DNA of 64,000 nucleotides from the NCBI GenBank assembly GCA_037074765.1, contig JBAMDO010000122.1, positions 1 to 64,000 of the forward strand, written 5' to 3'. Positions 22,090 to 34,904 of the stretch are shown in pieces. This DNA is from Mansonella perstans. Taxonomy: Eukaryota > Nematoda > Chromadorea > Rhabditida > Onchocercidae. Under the pieces are notes generated by a model that was not told where the DNA came from, ran no database searches, and saw only the letters and a list, made by a program, of their open reading frames with translations. The translations under genes were made by a program, and so were the position numbers. The stretch's first letter is position 1. Each line of letters starts with the position of its first letter.

Positions 22090-24740
22090 ATCATGCATTT
22101 TTAATTAGATTGGTGACTAGTAGACTCCTATCGGTACGTAAATATGACGATGAAATACTTTTTTGGGTTGTTTGACACAGATAATTATTTTGTGATAAAT
22201 GCTTATTGAATAACTCAATTGAATGTATCGAATGAATAATACTGCCATCTAGCCAATACATACGTTATATAGTGTGGGTTTGTTTACATTAGAAATCAAA
22301 ACAGATTGATCTCACCAGGTTGTTCACAGATTTATGCCAACATTGTACGTATGAATTCATTTATAACAGGTATTCATATACTAAGTAAGGTGCATAACTG
22401 GCATTTTGTGAAGGTCCCCCGGAAGGTCGCCTACCACAGCAATGTGTAAGCAAATACATGACAATATAATATGTCATGAATATGGCGATACAATAAAAAT
22501 TTCACAGAAATGAAAACACTAATTGAATACTGGAACAGAGATATCACGGTCCAGCGATGACAAAAACATGACTGAATCGACTGAAAACCAGAGCAAACCA
22601 GAAGTAAAATACTAAACATTACAATGGGATTGTTAATTAAAATATTACATTGCTTAATTATTGTAAAAGCCTCATGTATATGTATTGATTTTGTAGAAAT
22701 CTTAGCGCAACTTCTGAAATATTGTAAGATCTACTGTTATAGCATGCCCAATCTACTTGTCTACAATTTAAAAGATCAAGGATTTGTGATTCGAGAACTC
22801 ACCTACATTAACACAATTTGTTTTCAGTTAATTTCGCGCAATATCTGAAGTCTCGCCGTAATCTCCCAAATAAATCTACCTTTGAATTCCTCAAGACTGT
22901 TATATCGGAGTTTGCCTAATACTAGCTGTATGCTGTAAATTAATATTTAGGTAGAAATTCCATACTAATGAGAACAATCAGAGAAAAATGCTAATTTAAA
23001 CAAATTCGTTAATTTAAAAAAAAAACTTTATTTCTAAGTGTTAGTCTAATGACATGCTATTTTATGCAAATTTTGATGATATGATGCTTCATAAATAGTT
23101 CTACAAATGATACGCTTATTAATAATAGTAGTAATAGAGCGAAGAGAGTGGAATAAAGTACAAAATTAAGTACAGAATTCGTTTAAGTTAATAAAAACTA
23201 TTCCTAAAGATTTTAACTATATTTGAATGTCATTCAAAGTGTTTGAATCGCGAGGTGATTTTTTAGTTGATTTTTGATTTGCATTTGTATATTATTTAAA
23301 TTGGGTGAATTTAATTAACGATAGAATGGTAACCTGATTTGATAGAGAGAGTTATTAGTTTTATGCAGATAGTTTTATGAAAAATAATTCATCATCATCA
23401 TCATCTAACAAATTATAATTATTATTAATAATATTAAAAATATCCCTCAGACTTATCAATCAGGCTTTTTGTATTTTGAGTACGATAAATCCCCATAGAA
23501 CACTGAGAATTTCATGTAAGAGAATTTTGGTTCACAGAAATTTTCAGCAAGTAAAATTTATGGCTTGTTTGAACATATGTTGACAATTCAGAAAGGTTCT
23601 ATTGCAAAATTTCAGTTGCTCGAATCCTTTTAAAGCCTATCGGCGCTTTCAACTTTTCCAGTAGTAACAGAATAAGCAATTTATTGTAAGGCTTGTCTGC
23701 AAGCAATTTAGAAATCATCTTGTGGTAACTGCAAGTGTTTCAGCAATTTAATCCTATTTTCTTACGTTCTTTTTTTTTATATGTAAGAACAGACATCTTT
23801 GGATTACAGTATCAAAAATACAATATGTAAGACAATACTTTGGTGTTATTTTAAGATAGATGCGACAAAGTGGAAATGATTACACTTTATCGTATCAAAT
23901 CTAAGCAAAAATCTGCTACAGTGATATGATATAATATAGTGATACGACGAGAATTATTGCGTAGTTTGTTATTGTTAGAAAAAATTTGAAAGAGCAAATA
24001 TTTTTCAAGCAAATACTATTAATTGCTATTTTTTTGTCAAAATTTCTATCAAATTTATTTTTTGTAATCTAATTGTCGTAAAAGAATCATGATAAGATTT
24101 TGCTGAAGAATACTTTTGGAGATTGGCAATCGTTTAGCTGCACAGCTCCATTGTTCCATTCTAGGCTCTTGGCTGACATTAAGAATCGATTTATGATGCC
24201 GTAGGGAAAGTAATGATGAATTTTCAATCGATGTAGAAGCAAGATACGTGACTATAGCGCTAGAAGAAATGAAGTGTTTCTCATGTGGAATTCTGCGTCT
24301 ACGATAGTTTATTTTGCGGATAAAATTATCATTTTGTTTGTTTTCGTGGCACTGATTGAAATTTCATAGTGGTTAATTTGACCAACGTAAAGTGGACATT
24401 ATACAGTACTTGCTAAGTAAGCTTATTGGACTTTCCTGCTCTAAAATTTTTATTTCATACTTATTAATGTCAGTTTTACTTACGTTTATTTCGTGCAACC
24501 GTAATCGCAATGTTTAACTTAAAAATATTTTGGGTATGAAAAATTAATTCTTGGAGTATAACAGGTTATTTCAAGTATGTTATCAGAAACGTTATTTAAA
24601 GAAAAGTTTATAGCTTTATTTCTTTAATTTCATCTTTTTTTTTTATTGCAGAAAGTTTACTATCAGTTCGAGATTTCAAAAAAGTGCCAAATAATTGTGG
24701 TATCTCATTTTTTTTCCTCTGTATTTTAACTATTATTAGT
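22090..24740. other. Intergenic region upstream of AP-2 sigma
   Basis: No exons are supported. The stretch holds a short (atc)n run near 23390-23405 and otherwise plain AT-rich sequence. It presumably contains the promoter of the downstream gene, but no element stands out. Confidence 0.4.
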
Positions 24741-24744
24741 GGTG

Positions 24745-26039
24745 ATGATACGTTTTATTCTGATCCAGAATCGTGCAGGCAAAACTCGTTTGGCTAAATG
24801 GTACATGAACTTTGATAATGATGAAAAGCAGAAATTGATAGAAGAAGTACATGCTTGTGTTACGGTAAGAGATGCTAAACATACAAATTTTGTGGAGGTA
24901 ATTTTTTTTTTCTACCTTTTTCTGTTGGTATAATTAAATTTACTTTAACATTTTGCTTAGTTTTAAATCGCAAGAAATATTTAGCAAGGGAATGTTGTGG
25001 TTTAAAAGTTTTAAAATATCATTATGTAAGCTTACAATGGAATAGCATCTTTAACGGCTGGGGAAAGGGTAAATGTTTCTTTTTGAGCTTAATTTTTGGA
25101 AAAAAAGAATTAAGCAATAAGAATTCTCGATGTCAGATAAGTTAAGCAATAAGAATCCTCAATGTCAGATAAGTAATAAGAATCCTTGATGTCAGATAAG
25201 TTGAGCAATAAGAATCCTCGATGTCATATAAAAAGTATTCATAGAAAATGCATGTAGATATCTGATAGAAATAAGAAATTCGCTTCAAGATTCTTATTTT
25301 CAAAAGCTTGAAATATGTTATGATTCAGTTTCGAAACTTCAAAATAGTTTATCGACGTTACGCTGGTCTGTATTTTTGCATTTGTGTTGATATACTCGAC
25401 AATAATTTGTATTATCTGGAAGCAATACATAATTTTGTGGAAGTTTTAAATGAATATTTTCACAACGTCTGCGAACTTGATCTGGTCTTCAATTTTTATA
25501 AGGTAGATATTTCTTCTGTTTCTCTTCTTATTCCGATTTTCAGAGTTTTAATAAATTGCGTTGCGATGATATCACACAGGTGGCGATGATATTAAACTTT
25601 GAAGAATTTGCTTGTACTTCTTATTAGAATAATGTTTGAAAAGGAGTGCTCAACTTGTACTAGTACGTTACGATGCATTTCCTGAGAACTGGGATGTGTT
25701 TTTCCAGTTTCCTGTTCTAACACATGCACCTAGTGTTATTTCGGTTGTGAGAGGGATTCTATCGTGAAAGTATAAAACTTCTGGAATTCCGATCCGTCAG
25801 ATTGACAAATTTTTATTATATTGACTTTCATTTAATTTTTTATTTTTTAATAGTCATATTTAACTAGACATGTTATGTTTGTCGGTGTGTTTTTTCTAAG
25901 GAAATGCTAACTTAAATTGTCTGTAGCCTCATTTTAGGTTTATACAGTTGTGGATGAAATGTTTTTGGCAGGCGAAATACGTGAAACTTCGCAAACTAAG
26001 GTGCTGAAACAGTTACTTATGCTTTCATCTTTAGAATAA
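24745..26039 (+). CDS. aps-2: AP-2 complex subunit sigma (sigma-2 adaptin)
   Basis: Three exons (24745-24897, 25329-25502 and 25938-26039) join in phase 0 to exactly 142 residues, the usual length of the family. The protein is the small subunit of the AP-2 clathrin adaptor, acting at the plasma membrane in cargo sorting for endocytosis; its family contacts acidic dileucine signals. The start [20 protein letters not shown] and the segment [19 protein letters not shown] are diagnostic. Exon 2 carries [15 protein letters not shown] and exon 3 the conserved [11 protein letters not shown] helix. Near-identity to family memory makes this the safest call in the window. The ATG follows acceptor-like ttattag at 24732-24738. 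Intron 1 (431 nt) contains a short minisatellite. Confidence 0.97.
25105..25228. repeat. Minisatellite in AP-2 sigma intron 1
   Basis: About four imperfect copies of a roughly 30-base unit built on gcaataagaatcctcgatgt followed by cagataagtt, with one shortened copy. It is entirely intronic. Confidence 0.8.
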
Positions 26040-28000
26040 TTGAAAGTTTACTACGTAAGTTTTTGATTTTTGTTTAATTTATCATTTTTGAATTTGTTTT
26101 CTTTTTTTTTGTTTTCTATTATAATTATTTATTCATGACTGAACATATTCAGCTACTTATTCATGAATATAATTTGATATTTAGTAAATTGATATTTAAT
26201 AATTCCCATTCTTTTTTTATACATTTTCTCCGCAAGATTGGTGTGGGACACTAATTATCTTCTGCATTTCGCTGTATTGTAACATGAAGAAATAGAGCAG
26301 TTTTTACTCTTTTCACTGAAGTGGTTAAAATATAACAGAATCTGAAGTTAAATGGGACACATGATTAGTTTATTACGTACGGTAGATTTGCAAATTCTCA
26401 TTTTACACACCAAATGACCATTTATTCATTCTTTTTTAAGGACAGTGTAACAGTCTTTAGAACATTCCTCGAAATAAATTTCCAATTAGTTCTGTTTTTC
26501 ATTCAATTGCAGGATCGTTTGCTCTCTAATCTAATATTAAAAATCTTTGGAATGCAGCGAATGCATATTAAAAAAAGCATATATTTCGGCGATTGCTACA
26601 ACTTTTTTTCTTGTGTTTTACAATGGTGTACGAGTTCGATAGGAAATTTTGAAGTATTAAATTTATGGATACGGCTTAAACTAAATAGTCCATAAAAGAA
26701 TTGCAGATATCGGCGTTCATCTTTCAATTTTTTTTTCTTTTTCTGTGAACATTACTTCTTCTATTTCCCTTTCATTCTTTTTATCTTATTTTTTTATTTT
26801 ATTTCATTTTTCTTCACAAGTTGAAATTTTTTACTACTATCTCCTGCATTTACTAGATTTGTTTAGTAGCTGCTTTCTAGAATTCATGTAGTGTTTTGTT
26901 CACTTTTTATATCATTTCAATATATTTCGGTGATTGTTATTAAATTGTGTATGATTACAGTAATAGTACCTAGGGTGACATATTATTTTGTGGTAATGAA
27001 AATTTTAATCGTTACTGAAACTTAAACACCTTGTTTGTAAGAAAAAAGTAAAATGTATATACGAACTGAAAAAGGGATTATTCGAATGTTCTTAAAGAGC
27101 TAACTTGTATCGATCAAGTAGCAATTAAGTTAAATAGAGAAGTCCAAAAATTTTGCTTCCTATGCATTGGACGATCAGTTATTTTTCGTGACATTTAGCG
27201 GTAGTAGTAGCATCGTAATATATGTATTTGAAGTAGAAACATAGAGAAATATGATCGCCAGCAGTGAGTATAACATTAGTATGAATAATAAAACCGATGA
27301 CTGCTTATGTTATCCTACATTAGAATTGTTTATACTTTAAATAAAATGTAATTTATGTAATTTTAAGTTTTCTTGTCCTTTTCTCACGGATTTCTCTTTT
27401 TCGATCTTTCTGTTCTGCATAACACAGAAAAGAAGTCATCGATTCTTCAAATGTTTTTTGGATTTTAGAACTGATTTTTGACAACTATTGAATTAACTAC
27501 GTTAGTTTAAGCTGATTTCGGCAAATTTCGAATGGCGTTACTTGAAAGTCTTTCATTAAGTTAAATTAAGCCACTTGGTTGTTTAACCAAATGATTTGTT
27601 AATGTTGATTATGTGATTTATTCTCTTCAAATGAATGTAGAAATAAATTGTATGCTAATAGTATTCGCGTCTGAATACATTAATTCCTGCTTGTCTGCAT
27701 TCGATATGAAAATTTTTGTGAAAATTCACACATGAATGCTAAATGGGTAGTATGAAATACAACTTGGAACTGGAGATCAAGATTTTTTTATAACAAAAGG
27801 AAAGTTGATTATCAGTATCAGCTTCCCTGAGTATGATGTGTCAAATTATTAGGCTTTATTTCATCTTTCGATATGCGCAGATTTTTCCATCACCACCATA
27901 TCAAAAAGCATGTTACCGAGGATTCATTTAACGACGCCTATTACCGAGATTTCTTTAATGACAAGTAAATAATGACAGTGATCCAATTGACATTCATTCA
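26040..28000. other. 3' flank of AP-2 sigma, nothing recognised
   Basis: T-rich sequence with no supported exons. The plus-strand frame at 26414-26695 has neither family signature nor splice context. Confidence 0.4.
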
Positions 28001-28204
28001 TTTTTTTTTTTTTTTGCTTTTTATTCACAAAACTATAAATTATGATTAAATATGAATTGAGAAAAAGCTTAAAAACAAAGTACGTGAAATATGCTTAACA
28101 AAAGCATGCAGCAAGGAAATTGATTGTGTCATTCCGTGAATCAGCCGCATAATTAGCTGAAATTCTTCCTCAGAAAAAGTACGCAGAAACAGTGCCAGAA
28201 ATCC

Positions 28205-28608
28205 TTATCGAGAGAAAGCCTGAGAAAGCCGTAGTGATATTAAGTGTTCAGCATCAGCTTCCATATCACCAAATTGCTGAATGATACATTCAAAAGTTAG
28301 GTAATGTTTATTCATCAGAACTATCAAGATGTCAAAGATATTGCTCTGCGAAAGGCGATTGTATTTTTCCGATTTGTAGATTTGGTCGAGTTTATATGAC
28401 AGGAAAGGCAGAAAGAACATTCTTTCTGTTCCGATTTTTAGGTGTGCATTACTAAAGATCATTTGCATGTTGACATGTACAGTAGAGGGGAGTAGCACTA
28501 GCGGACAATTTTAAGTTGTAATATAAAAGTTTACAATTCATTCCAAAGAATTTTTTGGTGATATCAGTCTGCAACACTCCTAAGCATTTCAAATATTTTG
28601 GCTCTTTT
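28205..28608 (-). pseudogene. Unrecognised protein exons ending at an early stop
   Basis: On the minus strand, exon 28578-28608 (after aaacag, coding KRAKIFEMLR) joins in phase to exon 28205-28497 (after gctag) across an 80-nt intron. The second exon encodes about 97 residues of balanced, protein-like composition, including LPFLSYKLDQIYKSEKYNRL and ending LISLRLSQAFSR then TAA. The same frame past that TAA stays protein-like for about 30 more codons, with FSEEEFQLIMRLIHGM. This suggests either a recent nonsense change or a true C-terminus followed by chance coding potential. A further ATG frame at 28647-28832 may be an upstream exon but does not join in phase. I cannot assign a family. Confidence 0.4.
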
Positions 28609-29922
28609 CTGTTTGAAAAAACTTTTAGTTGGTATGCGCTCACTTATCATGCATGTGGGAGAATTTGAATGCTATTAGCTTTAATGGTGAACCGAGTTCG
28701 GGAATTTGAAGTTGCTGTTTTGCGATGGTTGTGGAACAGTCGACGGACAATTATTTGAGAGAAGTATCGTAAGTTGTCTGATTCACACGGTGAATGTATC
28801 GATTTGTACCATGATTGCCAAAGTTCAGCCATGAAATAATCCTGTGAAGCTATCCTTCCGGTGTCATTTTTCCCGACTCAACGCAGGTAATCCGATTATA
28901 AAAATGCTCAAAATGCTGTTTAAACACTATCTTTGTCCCACATTTCGCAGTTTTCGATTTCGCCTATAAGCGCATCAATTTAAGTGCATTTTAGCTTTTT
29001 TATCGCGAAACTAATATTTTCAATTCCTTTTAGAGATAGTTAACTGCCGTAGAAATGTGGAAAAGAATAAGAGTAAAGAAGTATCTGGATTTTTGAACTC
29101 TCGATCTCAATCTTTCTTGCTGAATCAAATCCAGCTAATTTCAGACAAAATTATGGATTCAGTTCATTAGCGAAGAATTTTGCTGTATCATTCATAAGTT
29201 AATTGATTTGAATGGTGTGATCCAACGAAGCTTGCGATTTCTTTACTTTCATTCAAAGGAGGTTATGATGGAATGCTAATGATACTGAATGAAATGAGTT
29301 AAAAAAAGTTTAGTTCATCAGAGTAGTTGTAACAGAATATCGAAGCAATTATTTCGAATCCGATGGAATAATCCTTATATGCTTAATTCTTCCTTTGGAA
29401 CTATTTGTGTATCATTATGGCTCTTGACGCGGACAAAGTACACCTATTTTACTATGATCTGTATGGGGAATATTTGTTTTACTTGGAGCCATTGCAATGC
29501 AAAACTCGGGACACTTTGTTGATCATTAGACTCACATCTTGATAACTTTTGCAGGTTAGCAACTATTCCAGTTATGTGAAATACAGGATTGAAATAAAAT
29601 GAAATGCATTGATAGCAACAACAAAAATACTTGGCAATGACAATTCAATCATAGTTCAAAGCTATTTAATTTATCCAGTTTTTTTTTTTGACTTTTGACA
29701 ATGCAATCACAGCTCGATGTAAAAAAAAAAACGATAAGAGGACTAACGAAGATTGTCAAGTAAACTTTGCATTAATCTGTTTCTATTCTACTTGGTATTA
29801 GTATTTATTTTTAATCGAAATCCTGTAGGATTAACCCTTTGCCCCATATCTTATACTTTCCTCACTAATTTCGTACTCTTACAAATTATACAATTTCCTC
29901 TAACTTTATATTTATGTTGCAG

Positions 29923-30366
29923 CCATCGACGATAACACTACAATTTCGTTAGGCAAAGCACTGAGCCTATACTTAAAAGCTGTATCTCCATTGGTTTATT
30001 CTTCTCTTTCTGAAAATGATATTTCGGTTAACTGCAGAACGAAGCGGGGCAATCCTTCTTGTCGTTAATAGAAAGTACTGGAAGAAAGAAGAAACCTATC
30101 GTCCTGAAGAGAAATATAAAACACAAGAGAAACGGAAAGAAAACCGATCGATCCAATCCTGCTTCAATATTCTTGATTATCTTTTTTTAATTCTTTCTTT
30201 CCTGTTTTGATATAAAAAATTAAATTAAATACTTCTCGTCTTACCCGAACAAGACCAGATTTACGAAACTGAAGTTAACCGTCCACAAGATGCAACGTTA
30301 AAGTCAAAAAAAGAATTTGACTCAGATATTCAAGAAAATAAACCCACGTGGATGAATCTGCAGTGA
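29923..30366 (+). CDS. Last two exons of an unrecognised gene
   Basis: Exon 29923-30063 (after tatgttgcag, donor gttaata) encodes a stretch with ISLGKALSLYLKAVSPLVYS and ends in phase 1. Exon 30254-30366 (after gaacaag) continues in phase with HQIYETEVNRPQDATLKSKK and terminates at TGA 30364-30366. Together they give about 84 residues with a polar, charged C-terminal tail. The upstream exon that must end in phase 1 was not identified; short open segments at 29418-29545 are candidates. No family is recognised. Confidence 0.4.
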
Positions 30367-30399
30367 AAATCACGAAGTTAATGATGTCACATCTATTGT

Positions 30400-32820
30400 T
30401 GCCAACACTTTGTTGAAACTTCATAATTGGAAAAAAGGCAAACAAAAGAATGTCAATATGATGTTGTTGTGATTGCAGTTTATCCCAATTATGTCAACTG
30501 TGTCTAATGGGAAGTGGGAAAGTGTTGATTGAGTCGCTAATTCTCATTACAGATTATAACTAAACGACAAATACAAGTGAAGCGTCATACATTGGTTTAA
30601 ACACCTGCTATCACATTAACAAATGAGCTTAATTCTACCAATCTTTTCTATGATTGAAGAAACTTCTTTAGCAGCGATTATAAGCAAAATTAATATTATT
30701 CGACATAAAATATCATTGATAGTTCAAGCAATACTTGATACGAAATCAATCTTTTGGAAGATTTTTGTTAGCCATTCAATTATTCATTCAATCTCTATTA
30801 AGCCGTTACTAGTTAAACGATTTGATAATGTGATTTGATTACATTTGAAAATGCCGCAGCAATATTTAAACCGCAACAACCTTTGTATGTATCGAAAGCA
30901 GCACAGAACATTAAAAAAATGGTGATCCTTGTGGACAGAAAACATTAGAAAGTGGTGATTGTTGCGGACAGAAACTTTTCCAATACCTGATTGGATTTTC
31001 TGTTTTATCGTTCAGTGATAAGCTGCTGTTAAAGTGCTGAGAACCGAGGAGATAGTAAAGATGTTTTCACATTTACTCATACTTCAATGATCACATATAA
31101 TGTATCGGACCATTATTATTATGTTTAGTTTTGTCCCTCGTTGAGCGGCTCAAAAGTCTCTGCTGCTTGACAGTGCGATGAGATTGCTGTTGTGGTTGTT
31201 GATGCCGACGGGGACAGGGACGATCCATCCACTGGTAATACTACCTACCCGATCAGCCTTTCCTGCATATATGCACAAATGCTTTTGTTGTACAGCTCGC
31301 TGCCTCAGAACAAGTTTACTAATAGTGTATATGCGCGCGTTTTGCAAAATTGACACATTTGCGCCTTTTTCTGATTTTCCGCTACCGCCCTCTATGAAAG
31401 AGCTTTCTGACGTGCAAGCATTCCGTAATATGTGCTTGTGATGTTTCACTCTTCATCATTGAAGTTTTGGCTTGGTGATAGTATTATCATAGTTTCCCTT
31501 TATTCCAGAATACTTTTTTATCTGATTAAATCACGGCACAGCATTGTTAAAATAATATCATTCTGCGAAAATGATTTAAAAAATTTCTTAAGAAGTGTTA
31601 AGAAGTTTGGTAATAATTAAGGTATTGCTTTCAAAAGTTAGATAAATTTTAAATACTTTGAAAGTACAAATAGTTCCCATCCTGAATTCTTGGATATCAT
31701 TTAGAATTCTGTTTATGTAAAGTGGTACATTACCCGTCTTCTCGAATATTACTCCCTTTACTCTTTTACCGTCGGTTTTGTAACTTGAATTATGTAAGCC
31801 ATTCTCGCAACAATTGCTCTGCTAAATGTTATAATTAACTGACGATTTGTAAATTGGCTGTTTGAATTAGATTAAAATTTCCTCCTGAATTTCGAGATTT
31901 TCATTAAAGGTTATGGTACCATATTCGCTGTTTGTTGGTATCTCTGCTTTTATCAGAGTGTTCATTTTGGTAAGTGTTACAACTTTGACCTTGCTTTATT
32001 AACAATGTTGATGATTTTGTCATCGCATTATTCATATGAAAATTTCAAGAGCAGTGTGCTGCACTGTTTGCAGCTTGCAGTTTCATTACTGCATGACATG
32101 GTAAAACTTTTCTTATATGCTTCACTCACTTTGTTTATATTATCGCCGCACTTCCGCATTTTTGGGTGCTTCATGTAGATATGCTTTAGGTCAAATTTTC
32201 AAATTTTGTTTGTCTTCTTTCTCTTATCAATATTCAGAAGAAAGCAATGCTAAGAAGGTAGCGCAATCCCGGTTGAGCGGACTTGTAGGAGGTTCACAAC
32301 TGAATTAATTTTTTCGGAAAATTTTGGAAAGTTTCGAATTTAAATCTAGGTTAATTTTCATCTCTTTTACTCTTCAATTAGCAGCGAAAAATTCGTGCAA
32401 ATGAATTGTTCAGCGCCCCAAACACTTTGTTGAATAGTTGACGAAGCGAAGGAATTACGATTGTGTGAATTTGAAAAATGTAAATTGCATTCAGCACCGT
32501 TCCCACTTGTTGAAGTGATGAATAACAAACCATCTAGTGAATAGCACGAATTCAAAAAACTTCCGAAATTTATTCTTTATTACGAAAAAATGTAATAACA
32601 AATCCATTGCAATGAAATTTCTCCTTCAAACTGCTTTAAACATCGGAGGAACAATAAAGATCGTGCAAATCTAGCAGGCCTTTCAAATCGCGGCGAAATA
32701 ATGTCTACATTTCAAAATTCTTTAATTTCTTAATTGCCTCTCATTAGAACAAATTTCACAAGAATCCAAGACTTCTTTATCTTATTTCACGAGTTGACGT
32801 CTGCTATCCCTTATTTAAGC
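30400..32820. other. Mostly unassigned region
   Basis: Two exon-like segments stand out on the plus strand. 31913-31969 has ATG, a hydrophobic start MVPYSLFVGISAFIRVFIL and donor gtaagtg; 32050-32100 has acceptor ttcaag and donor gtaaaac, in matching phase. A third exon could not be fitted. A plus-strand frame ending at TAA 32306-32308 may be a C-terminus. Evidence is too thin for a gene call. Confidence 0.25.
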
Positions 32821-32824
32821 GAAA

Positions 32825-34815
32825 ATGAAGCAGGTGTAGTTCATCAATTCTTGCTTCTCTCACATATCAAATGCACTTCATTGAGTGTTTCAGTTACTTG
32901 TGCTTATCTCAGTGATATTAATTTTTACGGCACCGGGTGTCTGCTATACACGATACATCAATGGTATTGGAGCTGATGAAATCTGTCCAAGCGAAAATTT
33001 CCTACCGATGGGTGTTAATCGATGGAGTAATGGTGTGCACTTCCAACACCGTGGGCAAAAGTATATTTTCCATTCAATTTGCAGAATTTTTGTGAAACTT
33101 ATTGAAATTAAAATAAAATTCTTTTTCCTAAGTTGAACTAAATTATATTGCGGAATATCTGTTGAAGAAACGATAATTCACATTGCAATTCTTTTTCCTC
33201 TTCACAAAAGTCTCGACTCGCTTATCTTGGGACTATCATTGTTTGAGTTAAACATTCTTCTCCAGCCCATTTTCCGCTTTGAAAAGGAGTGTTACTAAAG
33301 ATTATAAAGTGCAGGCAGCCTGGACTTTGTTAGTGTGTGTTTGCATACCGATATAAGCGTGTTGCATATACAGCTCTGTGATTTTCATTTCGGCGAGATC
33401 TGTCGTACTATAAGACTTTATCTTGATCCGATTTTGCTTGTGAAGGATATCATAACGTCGCAATTTTCCAGAAACCCTCAACTGCTGCATCCAGTTTGTA
33501 ATTTTTACATAATAAATAAGGTTTCAAAATTGAAATAGGTTTCACAATAACATTCGCAGCTGAAGACGGAGCTGAAGACTTTCTGATATCCCAACAATGT
33601 TGGCAACAAAACTCTTCCAAGTTACCGATATTCAACTTATGATTAAATGTTGAAACGATTCATGCAACATTCGCAACTGAAACAGTTTTTGGCTGAGTTT
33701 ACTATTCTGAGTCATTTAGCCTGTGTAGCGAATGAGCTGTTAATATCAAACTTCTTGAGAAATCAGAGTTAACCATTAAGAACAATATGAATTAGGAATT
33801 GAATTCAATCTATTGAATCTACAGCTGCCCGAAGTCCAAACATTTGTAATCAATAGTCGAATTTTCCTCAAAAAGTCTTCTGCTGCAAAAATCCACGAAA
33901 ATATTCCTAGAAATTTAGTGCAAATGTTTCGTAGTGTCTTCCTCTTCATTTATCCGTTCATTTAAAAGCAATGCATTTTTTGACAATCATCTGAACTTTT
34001 CAAAAAAAACAGTTAGAAAAGCTTTATCAGTAGACTGCTCAGAATCCTGCATTTTAATCTGATGTTTCAGTTCGTCAAGAAGTATCAGTCTGGTCTTTAT
34101 CATTTATTCACATCGCTCACGTGCTTACTGTAAGTAAATAAGTTTTGCAGTGTTTGGGGTCAACTGGCGATCGTTATAATTGCAATATTGTTTGCTTTTC
34201 CGCCGCTCGCTCTGAGCTGCTTTCAGATCGCTATCGGTGTTTCCTTATTTTACATGGTAAGTCTTTGTTGCAAGGAAAGACCAACGTCATGCCAGCACAA
34301 ACGCTCAAATTTTTTATATTTTGCAAATTTTTTATATTTCGAGCTGCAAAAACAATGAATGGCTCTAGTGAGTTTATATTCCAATTGAGAAACAGCCAAA
34401 CAATTAGCTAAGACAAATAAGTATTGGTAACTACCGGTAGTCAAAGAATAATTGGACCTTTGGTAACAAAATAACCATCTCTTTTGGAACTTTTTTTTAT
34501 CGCTCTTGCTTCTGACTTCTTTCCACTAGATTACTCCATTTGGTTCGAATGGCTGGTCTGTTTACCGTGTATAATGATAATTAGAAAAACAGTCTGTCTT
34601 AAGTTGAAATGTCCGATACATAAATGGAAAGTTTGTCAAACCTAATTTTGCAAGGCAGTTTTTATCCATTTATTTATGCCACAATCTCGTGTCTTTTATT
34701 TGCTGCATTAGCTGATCATATATGTCCCGCATTTCGAAAAACAACAGTAAACATGCTTTTGGCTTCCTTATCAGAGAAAGCAGAAATGAAGGTTGAACCG
34801 TCTCTGATAAAATAA
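32825..34815 (+). CDS. Multi-exon membrane protein, model incomplete
   Basis: Exon 32825-32833 (codons M-K-Q) splices over a 60-nt intron to 32894-33060, giving a clear signal peptide that begins MKQLLVLISVILIFTA and a polar lumenal segment. Later exons 34071-34129 and 34151-34256 encode a hydrophobic segment with VWGQLAIVIIAILFAF, followed by 34530-34568. A last exon of about 34650-34815 carries FYPFIYATIS and FRKT, then TAA. That end recalls helix 7 and helix 8 of rhodopsin-like receptors, but this is only a resemblance. The region 33061-34070 must hold at least one more exon to fix phase; 33329-33483 is a candidate. Whether the signal-peptide exons and the last exons belong to one gene is not settled. 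Confidence 0.35.
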
Positions 34816-34904
34816 CGGTGACAAATCATTTTCATTTATCACGGGAGAATTATGACATTACCATGGATTTTTTTGGATGATTTATTTGAAATTTAATTTT
34901 GCAG

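Noticed and set aside
26414..26695. Plus-strand 93-codon frame
   Set aside because: Phe/Leu-rich composition from T-rich DNA, no family signature and no splice partners.
30016..30210. Plus-strand frame with a charged segment
   Set aside because: It is a different frame across the exon and intron of the 29923-30366 gene; the in-phase model explains the region better.
31150..31449. Overlapping frames of about 90-100 codons on both strands
   Set aside because: Neither strand shows a recognisable family, splice signals or supporting neighbours. Slightly higher GC explains the mutual openness.
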